A DNA stretch of 64,000 nt from CAZSBB01 sp964605235. GTDB taxonomy: Bacteria; Planctomycetota; Phycisphaerae; Phycisphaerales; Phycisphaeraceae. The position numbers and the translations under genes are program-made. The stretch covers positions 62,001 through 126,000 of the forward strand of contig CAZSBB010000011.1 of NCBI GenBank assembly GCA_964605235.1. The letters run 5' to 3'. The notes beneath the pieces were generated by a model. The model was not told where the DNA came from, did no database searches, and saw only the letters and a list, made by a program, of their open reading frames with translations. Shown here piece after piece: positions 34,698 to 42,714 of this stretch (its first letter is position 1; each line of letters begins with the position of its first letter).

Positions 34698-34871
34698 ATG
34701 AAATCGCCTTTCTGTCGCGGCGGAAGAAGACAGCGTCAGCAGGATACGTCGGGCATGGGTCGGCGCGCGAGGTTTGCTGAAAAAACTGCCGTTGGGGTTG
34801 ACCTTCAGCGCGCCGCAGGGCGACAATCGCTGTTCCTTTCCGACCCGTTGTTTTTATTTAGGAAGCATGTG

Positions 34872-37800
34872 ATGAGCAAACCTCGCGGACCCGAGCGGTG
34901 GATCACAGCCGGTTTACTGTTGGCCCTGCTGGTTCTGGGGTTGCATGCACAAGCGGAAGAAGCCGCGTCGCCGGCAAATCCAGTGGCGCCCGGTTGGACG
35001 CTCTCGACCGCGGGTCGACAGCAGACGCCTGATTTTTCACCCGGCGAGGTCGCGGGCACATCGGCGTTGCTGGTCACCGGCCGGGTGGGCACGCTCACCA
35101 GCGCCGCCCCCGTCGCGGCGCCCAGCGAAATAGCCGTGCGGGTGCGCTTCAATGCTGACGATACCCGGCCGCAGTACGCCCGGATGACCGCCGGCGCCCT
35201 CGGTGAAGACGGCAAGACGCCGCTGCTGACGCTGGGGCTGTCGTGGAAAGCCGGCACGTCGCGCGTCAACGCCTCGCTGACTCGCGCCGGGGAGAAGCCG
35301 CGCTACTTCAATCTCGAAACCGATGGCATCGGCGAACGGCGGCTCAACTGGCCCGAAGACTTCCGCCGCGTGGTCGAAGCCCAGCAAGCCAAGCTCGTTG
35401 ATCCGGGCCAACGCTGGCTTGACTGGCGCCTGCAACTGCGCCCCGGCGAAGTGCGCGTTTATCTGGAGGACCGCCTGGGCACCGCCATCGCGCTGCCGAC
35501 TGAGCAACTGATCGGCGAAGTGACGATCCAGGCGCCCACCGGCGTGGCGCTGGCGCAGCCGACCTGCCGCCCGCTGGAGATTCCCGCCGGCGTCTATGAC
35601 CCCGTGCCCCTCGACCATCAACTCAACGCCCGCGCCATCGGCGCGCAGCAGATCGCCGGCGCGGCCCTGCCCCAGGGCCAGACCCTGACCGTCGACGGCG
35701 TGCCGTTCGCCATTCCCGCCCTCGACGCCAAAGGCCATGACCACATCGACCTGGGCGTGAGCTGGGTTCCCGCCAGTCGCCTCGCGGGCCACTTCCCCAC
35801 GCGCGGCACGTCCATCAGCGGACGCTGGAACGGCGCCATGGTCGAAGACCCCCTGCGCGTGCAGTTCGCCATTCCCGCCCAGCGCTACGTCGCGGTGCAT
35901 CTGCTGGCGGCGTTCGATGGCGAACTCGACAACCTGCCGCTGGTCAGCGCCCAGTTCTACCGCGCGGGGCGCGGCTTCCCGGAAAGCTTCACCACCCCCA
36001 CGCCGGTGCCCGGCTTCACCGACGCCGGCTCGGGCGTGAAGCTCGCCACCGTCGCCGGCGCCAGCGTGCATCTGCATCACGTCGTCATCCCCGTGGAAGT
36101 GGGCAAGCTCGCCGCGTTCGACGGCATTGATGATCTGGAACTGGAACTGACCAAATCGCTCCAGCTTTACCGCGCCTTTCCCGATCCGTTTTACTACACC
36201 ACCCACGGCGCGGGACTGCCCAGCGGCGTGCGCGTGTTCGCTCTGACGCTCGAGCGGCCGCGCGTGGAACTCAAGCTCACCCCGGGCGCTTTCGCCGACA
36301 CCTGGACCGCCCCGGAGCAGCCCAATTATCAGGTGGAACTGCGCAACCCCGGCGCCTCGCCGCGCAACGTGGAACTGACCACCACCACCGTGAGCTGGCT
36401 GACGAAACAAACCAGCAAACAGGCGCAGAAGGTCACGCTCGCGCCGGGCGCGACGCAGACGGTGGCGCTGCAAGTGACCCCGCCATGTCATGGCTATCAC
36501 GATCTGACGGTGGAGCTGCGCGAAGGCGATCTGACCTGGCGCGAAGAGCGCGGGCTGGTGTATCTGCACAATGACACCCGGGCGCGGGGCGACTGGCAGC
36601 CGGGGCGGGGGCCGATCTTCGGTTTCTGGAACTGGCGCGGCGGGCACGACACGCCCAGCGGCGCGCAGCAGGTGGACCTCATGGGCCGCGCTGGCGCGGA
36701 GTCCTCCAGCGGTTCGTTTGAATCCGCCAACATCGCTCAGGAGGAAAAGGACGCCGCCCGCAAGTGGGGCATGATCACCTTCAAAGCCTTCGGCGCCGCC
36801 GACCACTACTACACCGCGGCGTTCATGAACGATCTCGCCAAAGACGGCCTGGAAGCGGCGACCGCCAAGTTCATGGAAACCATGACCAAGAACGCCACCG
36901 CCGCCACCGACATCAATCGCCCGGAACTGATGTCCTTCTTCCCCGAGCCGCATCTGGGCGTCATCAGCTACGGCACCCCGCCGCAGTACTACGGCGCGCC
37001 CGAGCATGTCTTCGATGAAACCGAGCAGAAACGCTACGACAAATTCCTCGCCGGCTTTGTCGAAGGCGCGAAAATCCTCAAGCAGCATTACCCCGACGTC
37101 AAACCCATGCTGCCCCACGGCGACCCGCTGTTCCCGATTCCCTTCGTCACCAAAAGCGCCGAAGCCCGCGAACTGTTCAAGGGCATCGCGGTGGACATTC
37201 CCGTGTTCGAGCGCGTGCCCGAACAGCAGATTCACCAGGTGTCGATCCATCGCATGTACTTCTGCCGCGATGGCTTGAACAAGGTCGGCCTGACCAACCC
37301 CACGCTGGCGATGTATGAAGGCCCCAGCCGCAAAATGCACGAAGCCGCGCTCTCCGACGCCGAGCTGGCGGATTATTCCGTGCGCGATTCGCTGATCTTG
37401 TACGCCTATGGCGTGGATCGACAACTGGGCGGCTGGGCGCCGTTCGAATCCGCCAGCTGGTGGGGCGAACAGCACTACGGCGGCGGCATCTGCCATCGCC
37501 TGCCGCGCGGCACGCCGCGCCCCGCCTTTGCCGCCTTCGGCACCATGACCCGCCATCTCAACCGCCGCAACTACACCGGCTGGATCCCCACCGGCAGCCT
37601 GAGCGCTTACAACCTCCAGTTCACCCACTACCAGACCGGCGAAAAACTCCACGTCCTCTGGAACATCCGCGGCACGCGCCCCGCCACCTTCGCCGTCGCC
37701 AATGACGCGAAAATCACCGCCTATGACCTGATGGACAACCCCATCGAATGCACGGTCAAGGATGGCCAGGTCACGCTGCCGCTGAGCACTTCGCCCATCT

Positions 37801-38942
37801 GGGTCTATGGCTTGACCGGCGCCGAGAAAATCACCCTCGGCGCTTCCGACCACCGTGACAACGCCCCCGCCCCCGGCAGCATGAAGCTCGCATCACTGGG
37901 CGCCGGCGCCTGGACGAAGACCACCGAACGCGATGAAGCTTACGAAACCAGCCACGACGAATTCGTCAAACGCTTCCCCGGCAACATGACCGTCGCGCCG
38001 ACCGACGCCCCGGCCGCGCAGGCCACCGGCCAGGCGCTGGCGGTGAAGCTGGCGGAGAAGCAGGCGAGCGAGCAGAAGTTCATGCCGTTCTACACCACCC
38101 TCGTGCCCAGCAAACCCGTGGTCATCCCCGGCAAGGGCAGCCACCTGGGCTTGTGGGTGCAGGCTCACAGCGACTGGGGGCGCGTGGTCTACGCTGTGCG
38201 CGACAGCAAGGGCGAACGCTGGATCAGCGTGGGCACCACCGGCCAGTGGAACAACGACGACATCTTCAACAACAGCTTTTTCGCCTTCGACGGCTGGCGC
38301 TACCTGCGCTTTGAGCTGCCCGCCAGCAGTGGGTGGGACAGCTACCGTGAAGCCGGCACCGTGTGGTGGGGCTCCTACAGCGAAGGCGATGACATCGTGG
38401 ACCTGCCGTTGACTTTGGAGAAGATCATCGTCGAACGCCGGACGCACGCGATGTACGTGACCGATCCCCAGCCGTGCAACAGCGCGGATGTATTGCTGGG
38501 CGATCTGTATGTGGAATACGCGGCGCCGGCGGACGCCACGCCGGAGGCGGTGCGCCGCGCTCAGCTTCGCATGCCGGTGCCCGCCGACGCGCCGGAGCTG
38601 GACAACCCGATCGTGAAGATGCAGGAAGAAGGCGTGGGTGCGGCGGTGACCATCACGCAGATCACGCTGCCCGCCCAGGACGCCGACGGCACGCGCTGCT
38701 TCGTGCACTTCCCGGAAGTGGCGGGCGCCAAGAAGTATGAGGTGTGGGCCAGCCCCTATCCCGACGGCCGGGGCGCGCTGCTGCTGGGCAAGAACTGGAC
38801 CGCGCCGGGCCAGCAGATCACCGGCCTGCGTCCGGACACCAGGTTCTACCTGTTCGCCCGCTACTTCGACGCCGACGACAAACCCAGCAAGCTGTCGCCG
38901 GCGTTTGAGATCGTGCTCAAGGACATGTTCGGGATGAAGTGA
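34872..38942 (+). CDS. Giant exported protein (~1356 aa), function unknown
   Basis: ATG 34872 gives a signal peptide (SKPRGPERW, hydrophobic core, cleavage after HAQA). The first ~450 residues look like a beta-rich lectin/laminin-G type region (VAVHLLAAFDGELDNLPLVS, PVPLDHQLNARAIGAQ). Residues ~480-560 have a NEW3-like beta-sandwich (PNYQVELRNPGASPRNVEL). Then a segment FGFWNWRGGHDTPSGAQQVD starts an alpha/beta region to about 1000 with GPSRKMHEAALSDAEL. The C-terminal ~90 residues are a fibronectin-III-like domain (VHFPEVAGAKKYEVWASPY, GLRPDTRFYLFARYFD). It resembles planctomycete exported carbohydrate-binding proteins; the middle may be a glycoside-hydrolase-like fold (inference). Confidence 0.6.
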   Translation: MSKPRGPERWITAGLLLALLVLGLHAQAEEAASPANPVAPGWTLSTAGRQQTPDFSPGEVAGTSALLVTGRVGTLTSAAPVAAPSEIAVRVRFNADDTRPQYARMTAGALGEDGKTPLLTLGLSWKAGTSRVNASLTRAGEKPRYFNLETDGIGERRLNWPEDFRRVVEAQQAKLVDPGQRWLDWRLQLRPGEVRVYLEDRLGTAIALPTEQLIGEVTIQAPTGVALAQPTCRPLEIPAGVYDPVPLDHQLNARAIGAQQIAGAALPQGQTLTVDGVPFAIPALDAKGHDHIDLGVSWVPASRLAGHFPTRGTSISGRWNGAMVEDPLRVQFAIPAQRYVAVHLLAAFDGELDNLPLVSAQFYRAGRGFPESFTTPTPVPGFTDAGSGVKLATVAGASVHLHHVVIPVEVGKLAAFDGIDDLELELTKSLQLYRAFPDPFYYTTHGAGLPSGVRVFALTLERPRVELKLTPGAFADTWTAPEQPNYQVELRNPGASPRNVELTTTTVSWLTKQTSKQAQKVTLAPGATQTVALQVTPPCHGYHDLTVELREGDLTWREERGLVYLHNDTRARGDWQPGRGPIFGFWNWRGGHDTPSGAQQVDLMGRAGAESSSGSFESANIAQEEKDAARKWGMITFKAFGAADHYYTAAFMNDLAKDGLEAATAKFMETMTKNATAATDINRPELMSFFPEPHLGVISYGTPPQYYGAPEHVFDETEQKRYDKFLAGFVEGAKILKQHYPDVKPMLPHGDPLFPIPFVTKSAEARELFKGIAVDIPVFERVPEQQIHQVSIHRMYFCRDGLNKVGLTNPTLAMYEGPSRKMHEAALSDAELADYSVRDSLILYAYGVDRQLGGWAPFESASWWGEQHYGGGICHRLPRGTPRPAFAAFGTMTRHLNRRNYTGWIPTGSLSAYNLQFTHYQTGEKLHVLWNIRGTRPATFAVANDAKITAYDLMDNPIECTVKDGQVTLPLSTSPIWVYGLTGAEKITLGASDHRDNAPAPGSMKLASLGAGAWTKTTERDEAYETSHDEFVKRFPGNMTVAPTDAPAAQATGQALAVKLAEKQASEQKFMPFYTTLVPSKPVVIPGKGSHLGLWVQAHSDWGRVVYAVRDSKGERWISVGTTGQWNNDDIFNNSFFAFDGWRYLRFELPASSGWDSYREAGTVWWGSYSEGDDIVDLPLTLEKIIVERRTHAMYVTDPQPCNSADVLLGDLYVEYAAPADATPEAVRRAQLRMPVPADAPELDNPIVKMQEEGVGAAVTITQITLPAQDADGTRCFVHFPEVAGAKKYEVWASPYPDGRGALLLGKNWTAPGQQITGLRPDTRFYLFARYFDADDKPSKLSPAFEIVLKDMFGMK

Positions 38943-38966
38943 GGTCGAAATCAAGTCATAGAAAGG

Positions 38967-40118
38967 TTAACGGCCAGTACGCCATACAAGTTCATTGTCA
39001 TTGATTCTGGTTTTTCCAGAATGTGACGTAATTCGTCCTTGCTTGATTAGAGTACTAATGGCTTGTCGTGATTGGGTTTCACTGTAAACCCCAAAATTTT
39101 CCTGAATCACTTTTAGTATGAGCTTGCCGCGGTTCATTTTTTCACTTGCCGCAGAAAGAACAATGCTGGGCAACCTGCCGATATCAGGGACTACATCACA
39201 GGGCCGAATGTCAAAGAAAGTTTCATCAGGCGGTGATATTGCATCAACCCATTCTTTCAGCCCCTTGACAACCGCATCGTTCATTAAGATGGTCGCATCT
39301 GGTGATCGAGATCCAAATATCAGCCAATATTTTGGGATAGTGTGTTCCCAATGTGCTTTAACTTGGTGTTCATAAACTTGGCGAAAGCGCATCCGAAGCT
39401 GGTGCATGAAGCGTTTTGTTATTTCGAGAACTTCATTTGAGAATTCCAGACGCTGCTGAAGAATATCTTTCCACCAGAAGCCGCCAACAATTTGATTAAG
39501 ATGCTCTTCGGAAACAGAGTGCATGCTGACGGCATCGCCAGTGTCGTCATCGCCCGAGATTTTGTTTAGGACGGGCTGATTGATGGCCAATGCGGCGCGG
39601 GCGCGTCGCGCAAATGAGTGAGCATTGAAGTTTAGAAGCAATTCAATACTCGACCCGGAAGAGTGTAGGTGTTTGAGGATTGAGTCGAGCGATTTCCATT
39701 CAAGTCCTTCAACAGTATAAGGGTCAAGATACAGAAAAACGGTCATATTAGCGGCGTGGCGCTCAAGGGTTGGAACTATATCGAGGAATGATGCGTGTTT
39801 ACAGGTGATAAACGAATATTTAGACGTGCATTCTTGTAAATGTGAAAACAGCTCATTGTCTGGCTCAATGCATATTTGTTGTACGGAAACTCCTTGGTTG
39901 ATCAGTCGTTCGGCTTGCTGCGCAATGATTAAAGGTGATCCGGGTGATCCATCCCGAAATTCCCCTCGACCAGCAAAACCATCAACCAGCAGAATTGGGC
40001 GCCGTAGCGTGGCCACCTTTTTCATATATGGATAAAGGTAATTTTCAAGTATTACGTCTTTTTGTTTTGACCAAGGGCGTTTAACATCAAAGTATTTAGA
40101 ATCAGCCTTGTGTCCCAT
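38967..40118 (-). CDS. tcmP: Three-Cys-motif partner protein TcmP
   Basis: A 383-residue protein matching the TcmP family: N-terminal KYFDVKRPWSKQKDVILENY, then LVDGFAGRGEF (Gly-rich, SAM-methyltransferase-like), ICIEPDNELFSHLQECT and FLYLDPYTVEGLEWKSL. The C-terminal ~80 residues end in a winged-helix-like region (FGVYSETQSRQAISTLIKQG). Family knowledge: it accompanies a three-cysteine-motif protein, which is exactly the next gene upstream (DUF5131). Base composition is clearly lower in GC than flanks, so transfer is likely. It overlaps the DUF5131 gene by 17 bases in another frame. Confidence 0.85.
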   Translation of the reverse strand: MGHKADSKYFDVKRPWSKQKDVILENYLYPYMKKVATLRRPILLVDGFAGRGEFRDGSPGSPLIIAQQAERLINQGVSVQQICIEPDNELFSHLQECTSKYSFITCKHASFLDIVPTLERHAANMTVFLYLDPYTVEGLEWKSLDSILKHLHSSGSSIELLLNFNAHSFARRARAALAINQPVLNKISGDDDTGDAVSMHSVSEEHLNQIVGGFWWKDILQQRLEFSNEVLEITKRFMHQLRMRFRQVYEHQVKAHWEHTIPKYWLIFGSRSPDATILMNDAVVKGLKEWVDAISPPDETFFDIRPCDVVPDIGRLPSIVLSAASEKMNRGKLILKVIQENFGVYSETQSRQAISTLIKQGRITSHSGKTRINDNELVWRTGR

Positions 40119-40911
40119 CGCGTACTCCTCCGGAAAAGGGCATATGTTGCGGCATCTGATCCCAAGTCCGCCCTTCCAGCAGGCGCCCAGCGGTTTTCTT
40201 GTTAACCCCGCCCCATTGCTTGAAGAAGAATGGAACCCCCAGCGCCACGCAGCGGTTTTTAATCTGAGTCACCCATTGCGGATCCATGGGACGAGCGCCG
40301 GGGCCGGATTCGCCGCCGACGATGACCCAGTGGATATCACTTAAGGATAGACGCGGGATCGGCCCCAGTAGCGGTTCAACGGAAAGAAAGCGCACCTGGG
40401 CCTGGGCTTTGCGCAAATCTTTGATGCGATGGGTAACCAAAGCATTTTCCACGCTGGTGCCCAGCCAGATGTTGGCGGTCCAGCGCAATTGTGCTGACAT
40501 CGCCGCGGCGATTTGTGGGCGTTTTGTCAGCACCTGAAAAGTGTGTTGCGGGTTGTCATTCATAACCCGAAACACCTGCTGGATGAAATCCAACGGCACG
40601 GCTTCGTGAAACAGATCGCTCATCGAGTTCACAAAGACGAACCGGGACGACCGCCAATGATAGGGATCGTCCAATGCCTCGGCCGCAAGGTAGACCTTGC
40701 CATTCCAGCGTCCATGCTGGTTGACCACGCTGCGATAGTGCTCGATGCGTCCAACGGGCTGTCCGCGCTCAGCCGCCGCTTCCGCCATACACGCTAACCG
40801 CTTGGCCATCCGCTCGGCATAGCAGTGTTTACAGCCGGGTGACACCTTCGTGCAACCCAGCACGGGATTCCATGTTGTATCGGTCCACTCAATGGAAGAG
40901 GTCTGTGCCAT
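40102..40911 (-). CDS. DUF5131 (phage Gp37/Gp68) family protein
   Basis: A 269-residue protein starting AQTSSIEWTDTTWNPVLGCT, followed by KVSPGCKHCYAERMAKRL, giving C-x6-C-x2-C, the three-cysteine motif of the family (resembling a radical-SAM cluster site but with different spacing). SRFVFVNSMSDLFHEAVPLD, VLTKRP, WLGTSVENALVTHRI and VGGESGPGARPMDPQWV are further family blocks. It partners TcmP downstream. ATG 40911 has only a weak ribosome site; the longer frame to 40983 adds non-family residues. GC lower than in flanks. Confidence 0.9.
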   Translation of the reverse strand: MAQTSSIEWTDTTWNPVLGCTKVSPGCKHCYAERMAKRLACMAEAAAERGQPVGRIEHYRSVVNQHGRWNGKVYLAAEALDDPYHWRSSRFVFVNSMSDLFHEAVPLDFIQQVFRVMNDNPQHTFQVLTKRPQIAAAMSAQLRWTANIWLGTSVENALVTHRIKDLRKAQAQVRFLSVEPLLGPIPRLSLSDIHWVIVGGESGPGARPMDPQWVTQIKNRCVALGVPFFFKQWGGVNKKTAGRLLEGRTWDQMPQHMPFSGGVRDGTQG

Positions 40912-41080
40912 GGTTGAACCGGAGTACGAACAAAAACCGTACAATCTTGCTTGGTGGAAGTCAAGCCAATTTAGCGACTGCATCCTGAATCGGCAGAAAG
41001 CGCGTATTTGCTACGCATTTCTCATGTCGCCGCTGTCTTCCATCTTTGGCTGGTGAACTGTTCCTTGAAGACCGCCGCGC

Positions 41081-42484
41081 CTACGCCAGCAGTTCCACCG
41101 TTTGGCCATACTCGGGCACCTGGGTTTGCCAGCCGTGTTGGGCGGTGATCGCCTCCGCCAGCGCCTGGGCCGGTTGCGGTTCGCCGTGGGTCAAGAGCAC
41201 GCGCGTCGGCGGCTCGGTGAAGGAGCCGACCCAGCGCAGCAGGTCGTCGTGATCGGCATGAGCGGAAAAACCGTGGAGCTGGGCGATCTCCGCGCGGACC
41301 TGGCGGCGCTGGCCGAGGATGCGCACGTCCTGCACCCCGTCGAGGATGATCCGGCCGAGCGTGCCCACCGCCTGATAGCCGACGAACACGATGGTGTTGC
41401 GCGGGTCCTCGATGTGCCGCTTGAGGTGGTGCTTGATGCGCCCGCCGGTGCACATGCCGCTGCTGGCCATGATGACCGCCGGGCGCTCCAGGTCGTTGAG
41501 CGCCATCGACTGCTCGACGGTGCGGGTGAAGGTCAGCCCCGGGAAACGCAGCGGCGCCTGGTGATTCTCCAGCAGCGTCAACGTTTCCTCATCCAGACAT
41601 TCACGATGTCGGCGAAACACTTCCGTCACGTCCACCGCCATCGGGCTGTCCAGAAACACCGGCATCTGCGGGATGCGCTGGTCATGGATCAGCCGACTGA
41701 TGTGGTACATGAGTTCCTGGGCGCGCTCGACGGCAAAGGTGGGAATGATGGTCTTGCCCCCGCGCGCCGCGGTGCGCCCGATCACCTGCGCCAGTTGCGT
41801 CTGCGGGTCGGCGGCATCGGGATGGTTGCGATCGCCGTAGGTTGATTCCAGAATCAGCGTGTCGGCGCGCTGCGGGAGCTGCGGGTCGCGGATGAGCGGT
41901 TTGTTCCACTGGCCCACGTCGCCGGAGAACAGCACACGATGGGTGCGGCCGGCGGCGGTGAGGGTCAGCTCCACGCTGGCGGAACCGAGGATGTGGCCCG
42001 CTTCGTGGAACCGCGCGGTGATGCCGGGCGCCACCGGCACTTCCTGTGCATACGGCACGGGGCGCAGCAGGCCGCTGGCGCGCTGGGCGTCCTCCACGGT
42101 GTACAGCGGCTCCACCGGATGCGGGCCTTTCCGCCGCTCCTTGGCGTGACGCTTGCGTTTGTAGAGCACGTCTTCCATCTGGATGCGCGCCGAGTCCGCC
42201 ATGATGATGGTCGCCAGCTCCACCGTCGGCGGCGTGCAGTAAATCGGCCCAGAAAAGCCCTGCGCCACCAGGCGCGGGATCAGTCCGCAGTGGTCCAGAT
42301 GCCCGTGGGTCAGCACCAGGGCGTGCAGTTGGCGCGGATCGAACGGCGGCGTCTCCCAGTTGCGTTCCAGAAAGGCGCGCTCCTGAAACATGCCGCAGTC
42401 CAGCAGCACGCGTGCGGCTTCCGTTTGCACCAGGTAGCGCGAGCCGGTGACTTGACGATTGGCGCCAAGGAATTGCAGTTGCAC
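41081..42484 (-). CDS. MBL-fold beta-CASP RNA nuclease
   Basis: A 467-residue two-domain nuclease. The MBL part has LVLTHGHLDHCGLIPRL (HxHxDH) and AGHILGSASVELTL, ITARFHEAGH, FSGDVGQWNKPL. The beta-CASP insert has STYGDRNHPDAADPQT-like, FAVERAQELMYHISRL, DSPMAVDVTEVFRRHREC, and ASSGMCTGGRIKHHLKR; it ends GFSAHADHDDLLRW and VLLTHGEPQPAQALAEAI. Similar proteins process or degrade RNA 5' or 3' ends. GTG 42484 has GGGAGG six bases upstream, so the ORF start at 42544 is too long. Confidence 0.92.
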   Translation of the reverse strand: MQLQFLGANRQVTGSRYLVQTEAARVLLDCGMFQERAFLERNWETPPFDPRQLHALVLTHGHLDHCGLIPRLVAQGFSGPIYCTPPTVELATIIMADSARIQMEDVLYKRKRHAKERRKGPHPVEPLYTVEDAQRASGLLRPVPYAQEVPVAPGITARFHEAGHILGSASVELTLTAAGRTHRVLFSGDVGQWNKPLIRDPQLPQRADTLILESTYGDRNHPDAADPQTQLAQVIGRTAARGGKTIIPTFAVERAQELMYHISRLIHDQRIPQMPVFLDSPMAVDVTEVFRRHRECLDEETLTLLENHQAPLRFPGLTFTRTVEQSMALNDLERPAVIMASSGMCTGGRIKHHLKRHIEDPRNTIVFVGYQAVGTLGRIILDGVQDVRILGQRRQVRAEIAQLHGFSAHADHDDLLRWVGSFTEPPTRVLLTHGEPQPAQALAEAITAQHGWQTQVPEYGQTVELLA

Positions 42485-42562
42485 AAGGAACCTCCCTGCG
42501 GGCGGAAAGACGGAACAGCCCGGCCATGATAGAGGGTCTGGCACAGCGCGTCAGGAGCGCCC

Positions 42563-42688
42563 GCCGGAACGAGCCGGAAGCGTCAGCGACGGGCAGGGCC
42601 TGCGGTCGCCAGCGGATTTGACTGGTTGCACTGATTCGATGGACGCCGGACGCCGCGCCCGTCGCTGACGCTTCCGGCTCGTTCCGGC
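42563..42688. repeat. Inverted-arm element (ACGAGCCGG family), 126 bp
   Basis: GCCGGAACGAGCCGGAAGCG then TCAGCGACGGGC at the left, GCCCGTCGCTGACGC then TTCCGGCTCGTTCCGGC at the right: arms of ~30 bases, more extended than in other copies. It sits between the ends of the beta-CASP start region and the ABC-secretin stop, in a 230-base non-coding gap. Confidence 0.9.
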
Positions 42689-42714
42689 CGGCGCACGCGC
42701 TTATTGGCGCTGCG

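Noticed and set aside
35037..37853. Minus-strand ORF of 938 aa
   Set aside because: Complement of the giant exported protein; composition (Gly, His, Gln, Ala) typical of antisense translation.
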